Shown piece by piece: positions 21,721 to 33,274 of a stretch of DNA of 64,000 nucleotides. This stretch comes from Malania oleifera. Taxonomy: Eukaryota; Streptophyta; Magnoliopsida; Santalales; Ximeniaceae. Location of the stretch: contig NC_080422.1 of NCBI RefSeq assembly GCF_029873635.1, positions 662,001 to 726,000 on the forward strand. The letters run 5' to 3'. Each line of letters begins with the position of its first letter. Positions within the stretch are counted from its first letter, which is position 1. A program made the position numbers and the translations under genes. The notes under the pieces were generated by a model, which worked only from the letters and a program-made list of their open reading frames with translations, did not search any database and was not told the DNA's origin.

Positions 21721-24118
21721 TGTAATCACCCGAGAATTTAAATAATTATAAAATATGATAAATAAAATGGATTAATGGATAATGAAGGAAAAAGGAAAGA
21801 AATTAGAAGGAAAAGCAGGCCTTGTCGACAAATGTCCTGTATTCGTTGACGAGTGTTCTTCTAAGCTCATTGACGAAGTCTGCTTCTCGTCGATGAAGGA
21901 ATCCCGAGAGGGAATTTTGGAAACCCTAAATTTCGTCGACAAAGGTATCTTCTCGTCGATTAAGACTCTATAGCGCCTTGTCGATGAATTGACGTGTCTC
22001 GTCGACGAAGTCTTGCGTATAAAAGGGTTTTTCTTCATTTTCAGCGTGAAATCTCGCGAACTCTCTCTTTCTCTCTCTCTCTCTAAAATGAAGCTCTAGC
22101 CCTCTCACTTCGATTTCGGGCCAATTTTGACTCGGTTTGACAATCTGGAACCACCACGAGGTTCGTGGGATCATTCTCTTCAATGCTGTAGGAGCTTATC
22201 ATTGGGTTATGAGGTTTGAGAAACATCCAAAAATTAGGGTAAGTGATTTATTTTGGGATTTTCTTAAGGAATGTTGTTATTTGGAGCCTAGGAAATAGTA
22301 AATAAGTATTTTCTTTAAGATTCAAGTTAATTGGAATTTATTTTAATTAAGTTAGGATTTTTGGATTCAGGGTCCAGGTGAACGCTATGTGGGTATCAGT
22401 TCGGGGATCCTATAGGCGTAGTTGAAAGTCAGGTAAGGGAAAATTTATATATTAAATCAGGATTTTCATGAATTAAAAATGGATTATATGTTATTTAAGT
22501 ATATATGTTTATATATGGGCTTAAAATGCCAGCCATGAAATTTATGTTTTATGAGCATATGATTGTTTATATAGTTATGTATATGTGAAAATAAATGAAT
22601 GAAAGTGAAAAGGTATTTTTCTAAGTAAGTAAGGAATGAAATGTATTTTTGGTATTTAAATGTTAATTATGGGTTGGCTTATTTTGTAAGAAATGTATAT
22701 GAATTTTACTGCTAAAATTGTGTGGCATGAGATTCTGTGCAAATATATGTTAGATATATGAGATGCAGGTTAAGTAAGTAAAACTTATGAATAAAGTATG
22801 ATATGGACAATGATGCTTGTGTATGTTAAATGAAATCATGTAAATGTAAGACAGTTGAAAGACAGCTATGTTAGCAGATCTAGCACACTTCTGTGTAGAC
22901 TAACAGATAACAGCTAAAAGGAGTTGTGTTAGCAGATTCTAACGCATTTCTGTGTGGAAACTAACTGATGATGGCTAAAGACCAACTGTAATATAAAGTA
23001 ATGAAATGAAATGTAATGCACAAAATGACAATGGAATGACAATGCAATGAAATGAAATGTGAAACTTGAACGATACAAATGGGAAAGAGTCACTTAAAGT
23101 GAAAGGAAATGCAAAGTTAAGTTATGAACAAGAATGAATGTGTATGAATGTATAATGACAAAAAAGAATGATGTATTACGATATTAGAAGTATATATGTA
23201 CGTAAAACATGTTACGATTGGGCAAGGCGAACTCTTTGCCTGAGGGCTTGCTAAGAAAGGCAAGTGCACTAATAGTTTCAGATGTGACAGTAGTTGCATA
23301 ACGTGCTAGGGCAGAGGGAACCTATTTGTATGGACTGGTAGATTTCCCTATCCTTAGGGCCTTTACTGGTAAACTATTGTTGAATGCATGAGTACGAGAT
23401 TAATCTAACACTTGAGGGCTTACTGAGTAAGGTAAGTTCCCTGCTATGCTTTAGTTGTGACCCTAGGGTTACCTATGTATCAGAGCAGAGGGGTACTACT
23501 TGTATGTGTGGGTAATCACCCTTATTCTTGAGTAATCTCGTGAGTTAAATCTTTGCATGTGGTTGTTTAGGTTCAGAAAATGATTTCAGAGTTATGTTAA
23601 TGATTTGCAAATGTAATTAAAATGATATCTATTTACCTCATGTTGGTCACACGCTGTTTTAATATGCATGTTTCTTCCCTTACTGAGATATGTCTCACCC
23701 AAATATGAATGTTTCTTTTCAAGACATCCTCGAGGTCGGGCTTAGGAGCTCGAGGGTATTTTTAGCATTTTTGAGGACTATAAAAGAAAGAATATATGTA
23801 GATACTATTTTGGGGATGTAAATATATAAATGTTAATGTTTTATATCTTTATTTTTTAAGTTTGTGGAGAAAAGAATGTTTGTGAATATACTGGAATGTT
23901 TTGGAGATGTATGTATCTATGGAAAATGCAGGTGATGGATAAATTTTATGGATTCTAGTTAGGATATAGCAACTCTGGTATTATGGAATGTTGATATTGT
24001 AGAACTATGTTTATGGAGATTATGGTTATATTTTTCCGCTGCGAATGTAAGGATTTATGATTTATTAGGTTATTATTAGGCATAACGCACCGGACGTGGG
24101 TTTAAGGGTTACTGTTAC
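21721..24118 (+). repeat. 3' LTR of element B
   Basis: Begins TGTAATCACCCGAGAATTT. Palindrome array 21815-22012, TATAAAAG at 22018-22025, short CT tract at about 22063-22083, then AT-rich sequence to about 24118. It keeps 86 bases (21879-21964) and about 97 terminal bases that the 5' LTR lacks. The end is placed by the TAGAT duplication and by the gggtgttaca-like ending common in such LTRs; this end is an inference. Confidence 0.8.
21815..22012 (+). repeat. GTCGAC palindrome array of element B 3' LTR
   Basis: Nine or so degenerate copies of TCGTCGACGA at irregular spacing, ending six bases before the TATA box. The 5' LTR array at 8999-9105 is shorter, with five copies. Confidence 0.88.
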
Positions 24119-24200
24119 TAGATTAGTTGAACGTAGGAGAGAAATTTTAAATACCCAATTCACCCCCCCCCCCCCTCTTGGGAATACAATAAAGCTAACA

Positions 24201-25130
24201 ATTTGCTATTTTTTGGTGTATGTGGATGATTTGGTTATGACAGGAAATGATTCTACCTTTGTTTCATTAGTTATTACCCAACTTGGCAATCGGTTCTCTT
24301 TAAAAGATCTGGGTGAGGTTCATTTCTTCTTGGGTATGGAGGTTATTCCAACAACAAAAGGGCTCTTCCTATCCCAACACTAATACATAAGAGATTTATT
24401 GACAAAGACCAATATGCAAGGTGCAAAAGATGTTACCACCCCGCTGTCCACAAGCAGTGCACTAACATTAATTGATGGAACATCGTCGGTTGATAGCACA
24501 GAATTTCAAAGTGTCATTGGTGACCTACAATATTTATCACTTACACGTCCAGACAATTCATTTGCTGTGAATAAGTTGTCTCAATTTATGCATAAACCTA
24601 CAACAACTCACTAGATAGCTGCAAAAAGACTGCTTCGATACTTGAAGCGTACTATTTTTCATGGGATTTACAACCAGAAGAGCTCATCTCCAAATCTCAC
24701 CACCTACTCTGATGCTGATTGGGTAGGTAACTTTGATGATCAAAAATCAACTTCAGCTTACATAAGTTTCCTTGGTTCTAACCCCATATCTTAGAGTCCA
24801 AAAAAACAAAGGGTTGTCGCAAGATCATTAACTGAAGTTGAATATCAAGCACTTGCAAACGCTGCCTCAGAAACATTATGGCTCCTCTCTTTATTTTCTA
24901 AACTCGACTTCACTATTCCAACCTCCCCAAAACTATTATGTGATAATTTAGGAGCAACCCAGTTGAGTTTTAATCCTGTCTAGCATTCACGGATGAAACA
25001 TATTCAGATTGACTTACATTTTGTTCGTGATATTGTGCAAAAGGGTACCCTAAATGTTCATCATGTTAGTACTCAATATCAACTTGCTAGTCTCTTAACA
25101 AAACCTTTGTCAAGGCCACATACATAAATT
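24201..25130 (+). pseudogene. Copia E C-terminal reverse transcriptase and RNase H
   Basis: Resumes RT exactly where the left half broke, with the catalytic block [11 protein letters not shown] near 24216-24248. [14 protein letters not shown] and SVIGDLQYLSLTRPD follow. RNase H shows YSDADWVGNFDDQKSTSAY (about 24707-24763), then [38 protein letters not shown] and [10 protein letters not shown] near 25095. TAG stops at 24382, 24613 and 24793, among others, make it a pseudogene. The YVDD and RNase H Asp residues are intact. Confidence 0.9.
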
Positions 25131-25178
25131 CTCAGAAACAAGATTGGAGTAGCCGATGACACCTCCATCTTGTGGGGG

Positions 25179-25448
25179 TGTATAAAGGACAATTCATCAA
25201 ATCCCGGTGAAAATCAAACAAGCAGCAAATCAAGCAACAATCATGGGTCTAATAGCAAGCAAATCAAAGATTGAATTTTGAATTTTGATTCGGTTTTTAA
25301 AAGTTGTAATTGATTGGATTCTTAGCCTTATTTTTAGCATTTACTTGTAGAACTAGTGCTTGTAAATCCTGTATATAATCTACACGAAACTATGTAATTT
25401 TTGTGTGTGTGTGAAAACAAATACCCAGTGCATATTTACTTCTTATCA
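25179..25448 (+). repeat. 3' LTR of copia E
   Basis: A short 270-base LTR, TGTATAAAGG to CTTCTTATCA, preceded by the G-rich tract CTTGTGGGGG (25169-25178). Only its last 25 or so bases have a partner at the 5' end of the element (before 5477). Confidence 0.7.
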
Positions 25449-27526
25449 CTCTATTGGCTTTATCTTTTGCAAGTGGTCCATACATATACACATACATATG
25501 GCTTCCCCACAATTAATAATTAAAATATTGCAACCAGAAAAATGCCATGTAAAGACGGTGCAAAGGCAAAGTGCAGTGTAAAGTTTTGAAAATGGGAAAC
25601 AAAAGCAAGTAGGGGTAGGCAAAGTCGAAGGAAGAGGAAAGGGTGGAGCAGTACGATTAGATGAGTATGGAATGGGGAGCAAGCGAGCGGAGTATGGAAA
25701 ATTAAGAAAAGAGGAAGAGAGAGAGAGAGGAAAAAGGAGAGTTTACTAGAGGGAGTTAGGACAGCGCCAGCTAGCTAAGGTAGGGTACTGGGTGCCTGTC
25801 TGCCTGCCTGCGTATATATGTTACTGATGCATGCAGTTAAAATCAAAACGAATTACCCTTTTGCGAGATGGCGATGGAGGAGAGATTAATATATATTGGT
25901 GCCAAATTCAGGCACATTTCAACCCAGTTCTGCGAGAGGCCAATATGTTAATTGATTACAACAAATTAAATTGATGAAATGTTATGACTTTTTGTGTGTG
26001 TGTGTGATGAATAATGAATTACAGTACGTACGTAAAAGTGTTGTGAATCAATAAGAAGCCTCTCTAGCTCCCTCTCTCTTTCTCTCTCCACTGTCTCAAT
26101 TGTCTGCTACCTCTTCTAATAACTTCTCATCATCATCTTTTTTATTAGATTGTCAATATCTTGTAGGGTTAGCTAGCGAGTCACTGGTGGAGAGTGGTGC
26201 ACCCATGCCATGACACGTTACTGTCATCCCCTGTAGCTACACATATATATATCGTTATAATTATTATGGGTTGTTTTCTGGGATCGGCTGCCACTGATCT
26301 TTTGCAGTGTCATTGTTAAATGCCCTGGAAAAAAGTAATGAAACAACCCCCCCACCCCCATCACCCATCCTATAGCTGTATGCTCCTGCAGCCTTCTCAC
26401 TCTCTCTCTCTCTCTCTCTCTGCTGATGACTAGCTAGCTACCTAGCTAGCTTCTCCATCTTCTTGCTTTTCTCCATATTCCCCTGTTATGCTTCGCTAGG
26501 GAGCTAGCTTTCTGCGGCACGGTATGAGCTAATATAAAAGAAAGTCAGAAACATATTGCATTAGAGAGCTGCCGCGCGCGCATGTTCTCAGTCTTCAAAA
26601 AAAAATTAATGTCCATATTTCTTTTGACGAGCCAGATCATGGATGATTGAATTTTCTCCTTTTTTAAAATAAAAAAAAGTTATTTAAACACACACACACA
26701 CACACATATAGGGGGACATGGAATGTTTAACGAACATATGCCACCCACCACCACGTACCCCACCTCCATGGCCATTCTCTCTGCTTATCTCTCTCTGGGG
26801 TGGTGAGTCAGATACCTCTTCCACATTTTCTTTAACTAAATAAATTGTTGGCAATGAAAAAGTCTACCACCAGCTGTTGAATAGTGCCAAAGGAGCTAGG
26901 GAAAAGAGAGAGATGTGCTGTTCACGGGAATGTGATGAATTAAATTATAAATGCGCGCTCAGAAATATCAACGTGGTCCATGCAGTACCGTGAATATATA
27001 CATATATATATATATGTATAGTAGTATATGGTATATAGTATAGTAGAAGAAGCTAGCTAGTACACTGGCTCCTAGCCTAGCTAATGGGGTTGGAGGGAAG
27101 TGGCTTTAGCACGCGTCCTGCTCCCGTTTTCTTCTTCTTCTTCTTCTTCTTCTTCTTCTTCGTTTTCTTTTTTTAAAAAAAATAAAACTAAAAAAATAAT
27201 GAAACCAAACGAAGAACTCACACATTTCCCTCATGTTTACTGTCATCATTGATATATTTTCTTTTTGTCATGTGTCACATCTGGATGACCTCAACTGCTC
27301 CATCTAATTTTCAAGGTATAGTCAAATAAGTGATTCACCTTTGTTTGGCTTCCTTATATACGATTGGGCGATGTTCATCAAATACATCGCTTAGGGGACT
27401 TCAATTTCTTTCTTATTTTTCAATTAGTTGATCCATAAATGGTTCACCTCCGTCTCATTTTAATTTCTCGAGCAACTACTTTAGTAGGCCATTATCATCA
27501 AATTCTAAGGAACGATACAAAAATTT
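25449..27526. other. Non-repetitive, gene-proximal-looking DNA
   Basis: No retroelement hallmarks and no convincing ORF. It has many short simple repeats: CTAGCTAG runs, (CA)n at 26691-26705, (TCT)n at 27131-27162, (CT)n at 26399-26420. Mixed-composition stretches such as 26200-26560 and 26740-26840 resemble plant promoter or intron DNA rather than decayed transposons. With 39700-40200 and 43150-47640 it may be what remains of the pre-insertion gene neighbourhood. I recognise no conserved microRNA in it. Confidence 0.4.
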
Positions 27527-28261
27527 TGCTCAAACACTGAGGTGTGATGAGATCATTCACTATCTCTAATATTATTCACGCAACGAAATATAATAAATAA
27601 CCTCCAATAAAATACCAGAGTTCTATGCCATTCAACCCAAAATGTATATCCATCTGTTCATACACTTCATATTATATAACCAACATTTAAAAAATAAACT
27701 GTACATATGACTGTTCTTACAACCACCCAAAATTTCCAAAGTTATCAACCCTACCTCGAAACTTTCTAATTCGATCACCTAAAGGACTTGAAAAGTTAAA
27801 TAATACGCCGGGGTGAGACACCTCTCAGTAAGGACTAAATAAACTATAATAGTGTGTGGCAGATGAGTTTTTAGTAAACATAAAATACAATCATATATTA
27901 ATCAACTGCAACTGACAACAAACATGGAGACTGTATATACGATATAATCGTTTCTTAATCCACCACAATAGAGAATACACTTGCATATCCACGCACACAT
28001 ACATAAATATTTACCAGCGAAAGTTCCCAAGGATAGCGAAGATTACACGCCCATACATGTACATTCCCTTCACTCTCATATCGTTTGTAACTTTCCCCCT
28101 TTTATTCAAGTGAGACTACAACTAATACTTATCAAGGCACTCACCTTTCTCATTAAGCCCTCGGGCTGAGAGTTTTACTCCACCCTAATTATTTAAGCAT
28201 TTAAATCCAGGTACATAAGCTCACACACAATCAACACAAACATATCCCAAAATCTGCATAT

Positions 28262-28430
28262 ATAATGCCACAACACATCCACACAGGATACGACACATCC
28301 ACATAGGATACTACACACTTCATTCACACCCACATAGGGTCCATATCCACACAGGATTCACAACCACACAGGTTGCTACATAAGCTTCACAACCGCACAG
28401 GTTACCATTCCACACACATAACCTTGTTCA
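28262..28430. repeat. Degenerate CCACACAGG minisatellite in F LTR
   Basis: Eight to ten degenerate 15-19 base units built on 'catccacacaggatac' and 'caaccacacaggtt'. Equivalent arrays lie at about 31868-32045 and 35578-35720 in the other two F LTRs, with differing unit numbers. Confidence 0.75.
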
Positions 28431-29103
28431 TAGTAAATCGTTAAAATGAACTCCTCATTCCACTGCCAACATTTTACCCCCTTTATATAAATAACTATAT
28501 AACGACCTCCTCATGCCACTACCAATGTTATATGGTAATTTATATCAGGTACGATATAATGACCTCCTCATACCACTGCCAACGCTATATCGTAATTTAC
28601 ATAAACCACAATACACATCAATGACATAAAAAATCATCCAGGCACATCAACACATTCACCACAGTATTCACAATCAGGCAGAATCCACAAACAAATAGTA
28701 TTCACGAACAAACAATTTCCATAAGCAGCCAGTATTCTCAACTAAACAGTATTCACAATAATTTAATTATAAAGGCTTATTCTCATGCCGCATGATTTTT
28801 TCCAAATATAAACTATATTCAAAACCATCATTTTCAAATGCCTAAAACGTTCAAAAATCATACTTATATATATACGACTTTTATACTCGAAACTAACTGG
28901 TTCAAAATTAACAAAAACTGATATAACTTACTCCCCTGACATGTTTTTCTAAAAACGTGTCGAAACAAATGGGAGAGCAAAACCCTAGCTTTTTGCACTT
29001 GTCGCTGAAACTGATTCGGCAACCCGAGAGAGAAGAGAGAGGTGATCCGGGAACGAGGGTAGCTTCGGGTGCAGGTAGAAATGAGAGGGAGTCACGTGAG
29101 AGA

Positions 29104-29104
29104 T

Positions 29105-29157
<53 letters not shown>
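29104..29157. repeat. (GA)n microsatellite in F LTR 1
   Basis: (CT)n on the element's strand, just downstream of its TATA box. The equivalents in LTRs 2 and 3 are shorter (about 32741-32772 and 36460-36472). Confidence 0.95.
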
Positions 29158-29163
<6 letters not shown>

Positions 29164-29195
29164 AAATGATTTTTCCTAAAAAAATGAGTGAACTT

Positions 29196-29204
29196 CTATT
29201 TATA
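29196..29204 (-). promoter_or_regulatory. LTR TATA box (family F)
   Basis: TATAAATAG on the minus strand, between the palindrome array and the CT leader. The site is TATAAATA at 32833-32840 in LTR 2 and decayed near 36533-36542 in LTR 3. Confidence 0.6.
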
Positions 29205-29224
29205 GGTGAGCTGCCACACAGGAA

Positions 29225-29325
29225 ATTATCGACGGTTTTTCTGTGCTTGACAAAACCATCGACGGTTTGGCTCTTAAAATGCCCCAAATCGTTGACGGTT
29301 TTGTCCTGTCCTTCACCGATTTATT
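29225..29325 (-). repeat. CCGTCGACGG palindrome array of F LTR 1
   Basis: Copies of AAACCGTCGACGGTTT in varied states of decay (29227-29236, 29265-29274, 29287-29300). The GTCGAC core matches the other families but the flanks are CC/GG plus A/T runs. Longer versions lie at 32860-33055 and 36545-36775. Confidence 0.88.
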
Positions 29326-29399
29326 ATTTTTCATTTCCTTTATTTATATCCCTTTTCTTTTATTTATTTTTCATTTATTTCTAGGTTTAGGTTATTACA

Positions 29400-29412
29400 T
29401 TCTCCTCTCCTT
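29400..29412 (-). other. Polypurine tract of F gag-1 unit
   Basis: On the minus strand AAGGAGAGGAGAA directly before TGTAATAACC, preceded by GGACGAAATTT as in elements B and C. The gag-2 unit has AAGGAGGGGAGAA at 33113-33125. Confidence 0.85.
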
Positions 29413-29544
29413 ACAAAATTTCGTCCTCAAAATTCGTTAATTTGTTATATTTCACCAACCTAGAAGTTCATTAAATAACCACATTCATACAATTCAATAT
29501 ACTCCAACATGTGAACAATTGCATCACTCAGAATCAAATGAAAC

Positions 29545-30645
29545 TTATAATTTATCCCCAAACATAAACACGTTACCTACGCCTCTAGTAGTGTTTGTCT
29601 CAACTAGGGCAAGTGTGTAGAAACGCGTTGGGCCACCGCGAGGGACCGGATTGTTCCTCCGATTCTAATTAGGAGCAGGTGCATTGTTCAGCAGTCCCCG
29701 ACACTCCTGGGCTATATGGTTGTATTTGCCGCACTTATAACACACAACAACCCTACCCTGGCATTCATTGCAATGCCTCTGATTGCACCTAGCACAATAG
29801 GGGCGTGACGAATTGCCCTGACACCCTCGATCGTCCCTATCTAGCCTTTGACCCACGGTATCTCTATATCCCCTATGTGAACCCTATCTGATATCTGCAT
29901 AGAAAATGGGAGGCATGGGTCTTTTCCTCCGCTCCGATGTTTCTACACCTCTTTGCAGACTCAACTCCTCTATGGTGGCTTTATCTACCAGTTTTGAGAA
30001 GTCATGTATCTGAAAAACTACCACATGCTCATGGATCCTCTCGTTGAAACCCCTTTCAAATCTTTGCGCCACTTTATATTCATCCAGAACCATGAAAGGA
30101 GTCAAGCAAGAAAGCTCCACGAACCTAGCAGCGTACTATTGTACTGTGAGGTGCCTCTAAGTCAGGTTGAAAAATCCCTCCGCCTTCGCATTCCTGGTGG
30201 TCGTGGGGAAATACCGGTCATAGAAAACCTCCTTGAAACGTCCCCAGGACATCACCATGGGTACTGCTTGCTGCTCTTCCAGTAGCTTCACCACTTGCCA
30301 CCATCGCTCGTACTCTCCTATCAGCTTGAAGGTGGCGAAGAGAACCTTCTGTTGCTTAGTGCCATTCAAAACCGCCAGGATTTTTTCCATCTCCTGCACC
30401 CATGTCTTGGCCATGATTGGGTCATTGCCACCCACAAAAGCAAAGGGTTTCAGGTGGGTGAATTGATCGATTGAACGGTCCTGGTTCACAGGTGGGTAGC
30501 TCGATCCCTTGGCGTCCCATCTCATCTCTACCCTAACATATTGGGCTATACCTCGTAGCAGTCTTGAGGTTTTAATCTCATCTTCACTGGAAGCCCCAAA
30601 CTCATTCTCCCCTCTGGCATCCACGTCTTTACCTCTAGGATCCAT
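29545..30645 (-). pseudogene. Family F gag 1
   Basis: Starts at the minus-strand ATG at 30645 ([12 protein letters not shown]). It has the Retrotrans_gag core [38 protein letters not shown] and [16 protein letters not shown], to a stop at 30157. A short frameshift precedes PFMVLDEYKVAQRFERGF and IEELSLQRG. The C-terminus has a Cys-rich YCARCNQRHCNECQG, then a zinc knuckle CYKCGKYNHIAQEC (about 29707-29748), in which a conserved Gly is Asn. It ends RGGPTRFYTLALVETNT and a stop at 29545. No protease follows. The ending is homologous to that of element B gag. Confidence 0.88.
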
Positions 30646-31114
30646 CTTGAAGATAGGACAGAGGCAAGTTTAAAATCTCCACATCTTAACAAAACTGACT
30701 TAGTTATAAAACAAGAAAGCTGATTAATATTCAAATCCTAAATTAAACATCGAACACACAATTAACCACAATCAACAAATTACAATACTTAAATTATCAA
30801 AATTCCCTTTCAAAGGTTTATCCCCATAAATCAACCATCCTTACGTTCAGGTTCTACTTCCAAATTCCTATCTCTCTGCTTGGAAACATCACCGTCAATG
30901 GATTTACCATTATTTTCTGAAGCCAACTACTGCTTCAGAAAAAAACAAAAGACCATCAAGAGATTTATGCCCCCAAACTTACGAAACAAAAACTCAAAAT
31001 CTTAACACTGTCCTGATCTACCCATTCCCATCCTTGTTCTAACTTGAACCTATACTCTAGTATTAATCCATCCTAATATCTGTAGAACCTATTTCCTAAA
31101 CTCTAATACTACTT

Positions 31115-32738
31115 TGTCACGCCTCGAACTCGATAGGTGGGACCTAGGGTTTGATTACACCATTTACCATCTCTGATACCATTCATGCAGTGGAAAATAA
31201 TAAACAACCTCCAATAAAATACCAGAGTTCTATTCTATTCAACCCAAAATGTATATCCATCTATCCATACACTTCATATTATATAACCAACATATAAAGC
31301 ATAAACTATACGTATGATTTTCTTACAACCACCCAAATCTTCCAAAGTTCTCAACCCTGCCCCAGAGCTTTGTAAGCTCGATCACCTGAAGGACTTGAAA
31401 AGTTTAATAATACATCGGGGTGAGACACCTCTCAGTGAAGACGAAGTAAACTATAATAGTGTGTGGCAGATGAGTTTTTAGTAAAAATAAAATACAATCA
31501 TTTATTAATCAACTACAACTGACAACGGACATGCAGACTATATATAGGATATAGTCATTTCTTAATCCACCACAACAGAGAATACACATGCATATCCACG
31601 CACACATACCTAAATATTTACCGGTGAAAGTTCCTAAGGATAGGGAAAATTACACGTCATACATGTACCTTCCCTCTACTCTGATATCGTTTGTAACTTT
31701 CCCGTTTTTATTCAGGTGAGGCTACAATTGATACTTATCAGGGCACTCACCCTTTTAAGTAAGCCCTCGGGCGGAGATTTTTACTCTGCCCTAATTATTC
31801 AAGCATTTAAATCCAGGTACATAAGCTCACACACGATCAACACAAACATATCCCAGAATCTGCATATACAATGCCACAACACATCCACATAGGATACCAC
31901 ACATCCACACAGGATACCACACATCCACACATGATACTACACACTTTATTCACACCCACACAGGGTCCATATCCACATAGGATTCACAACCACACAAGTT
32001 GCTACACAAGCTTCACAATCGCACATGTTACCATTCCACACACACAACCTTATTCATAGTAAATCGGTAAAACGAACTCCTCATTACACTTCCAACATTT
32101 TACTTCCTTTATATAAATGACCATATAATGACCTCCTTATGCCACTGCCAACGTTATATGGTAATTTATATCAGGTACGTATAATGACCTCCTCAAACCA
32201 TTGTCAATGTTATATCGCAAATTACTTGAACCACAATACACATCAATGACATAACCAATCATCCAGAAACATCAGCACATTCACCACAGTATTCACAACT
32301 AGGCTGAATCCACAAACAAGCAAGTATTCACCAACAAATAGTTTCCATAAGTAGACAGTATTCTCAACTGAACAGTATTCACAATCATTTAATTATAAAT
32401 TAAGGGTTATTCTTATGCCACACGGTTTTTCTCAAATATAAATTATATTCAAAACCATCATTTTTCAAATGCCTAAACCGTTCAAAAATCATACTTATAT
32501 ATATATATATATATACGAATTTTATACTCGAAACTAACCGGTTCAAAATTAATAAAAACTTATACAACTTACTCCCCTTACATGTTTTTCTGAAAACGGC
32601 CTGAAACCAACAGGAAAGCGAAACCCTAGCTTTTTTGCACTCGTCACCAAAATTGATCCGGCAACTCGAGAGAGAGAGGTGATCTGAAAGTGAGGGTAGC
32701 TTTGGGTGCATGTAGAAATGAGAGAGAGTCACGTAAAG

Positions 32739-32777
<39 letters not shown>

Positions 32778-33112
32778 CAGAGCTAAGAGAGAGAGAGACG
32801 AAATGATTTTTCCTAAAAAATGAGTGAACTTATATTTATAGGTGAGCTGCCCTGCAGGAAACCGTGGACGGTTTGGCTCTTAAAATGCCCTCAGAAGACT
32901 AAACTGTCGATGATTTTTCTGGGCACTCAGAAATCGTCGATGAAAACCTGAGCTAGAGAATACCGAGAGCCTTTTTGGAGGAAACCGATGACGATTTTTT
33001 TTGGGGTTCCCCAAACCGTCGACAGTTTTGTCCTGTCCTTCACCGATTTCTTATTTTTCCTTTGCTTTATTTATTTCCTTTTTATTTTATTTTCTACGTT
33101 TGGGTTATTACA
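31115..33112 (-). repeat. Family F LTR 2 (shared middle LTR)
   Basis: A 1998-base LTR, TGTCACGCC at its left end and GTTATTACA at its right end. It acts as 5' LTR for gag 1 (degenerate PBS, minus strand, at about 31101-31112) and 3' LTR for gag 2 (PPT at 33113-33125). The palindrome array spans 32860-33055, longer than in LTR 1. Confidence 0.9.
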
Positions 33113-33274
33113 TTCTCCCCTCCTTACAAAATTTTGTCCTCAAAATTCGTTAATCAATTATTTTTTTACCAACTTAGAAGTTCATTAAATAAACACATTC
33201 AAACAATTCAATATACTCCAACATGTGAACAATTGCATCACCCAGAATCAAATAAAACTTATTATTTATCTCAA

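Larger units (their letters stand above)
8890..24118 (+). mobile_element. Gag-only gypsy element B, itself interrupted
   Basis: 5' LTR 8890-10934 plus 20044-20227, PBS 20228-20239, gag 20585-21564, PPT 21711-21720, 3' LTR 21721-24118. TAGAT occurs at 8885-8889 and 24119-24123, which I take as the target-site duplication. The right end reads TGTTAC rather than the usual TGTTACA, so this boundary is less certain than the others. There is no protease, RT or integrase: only about 150 bases separate the gag stop from the 3' LTR. The structure matches a TR-GAG non-autonomous element. The 5' LTR was later split by gypsy element C. Confidence 0.8.
6833..24200 (+). mobile_element. Copia-type solo LTR D, split by nested gypsy elements
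   Basis: Starts TGTTGACT at 6833 and ends GCTAACA at 24200, flanked by a perfect ATTTG duplication. Its own sequence is 6833-8889 plus 24124-24200, about 2.1 kb. The 3' end carries the C-rich signature 'caattcaccccc...cttggg' that also closes LTR G at 58070-58090. No copia internal region is present, so it appears to be a solo LTR. It contains an array of GGTCGACC-type palindromes (7190-7560), a TATA box (7664-7671), and AT-rich DNA with a conserved block 'ggggacgtaggcacagttggc' near 8638 that LTR G shares in part (57540-57560). Confidence 0.8.
5452..25448 (+). mobile_element. Copia element E, split by a nested 17-kb insertion
   Basis: Left part 5452-6832, right part 24206-25448. The left part carries the last 25 or so bases of a 5' LTR, a perfect PBS, gag and the start of reverse transcriptase. 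The right part resumes with the YVDD block, RNase H and a 3' LTR. The insertion at 6833-24200 is flanked by ATTTG on both sides (6828-6832 and 24201-24205). The reading frame runs on correctly across the junction when one ATTTG is dropped, which confirms that both halves were one gene. The element also lacks protease and integrase, so it was already defective apart from the insertion. Confidence 0.9.
27527..29399 (-). repeat. Family F LTR 1 (3' LTR of gag 1)
   Basis: Right end GTTATTACA at 29399 abuts the PPT. The left end is eroded: similarity to the other two LTRs starts only at 'gaggtgtgatga' near 27540, and about 30 terminal bases are replaced. It contains a minisatellite-like CA-rich stretch (28262-28430), TATAAATAG on the minus strand (29196-29204), a (GA)n tract (29104-29157) and a short palindrome array (29225-29325) that lacks about 120 bases present in LTRs 2 and 3. 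Confidence 0.88.

Noticed and set aside
25449..27526. Conserved microRNA precursors in the non-repetitive stretch
   Set aside because: I looked for the mature sequences of common plant families (miR156, 159, 160, 164, 166, 167, 169, 171, 172, 319, 390, 393-396) and saw none. A fold-based search was not possible.
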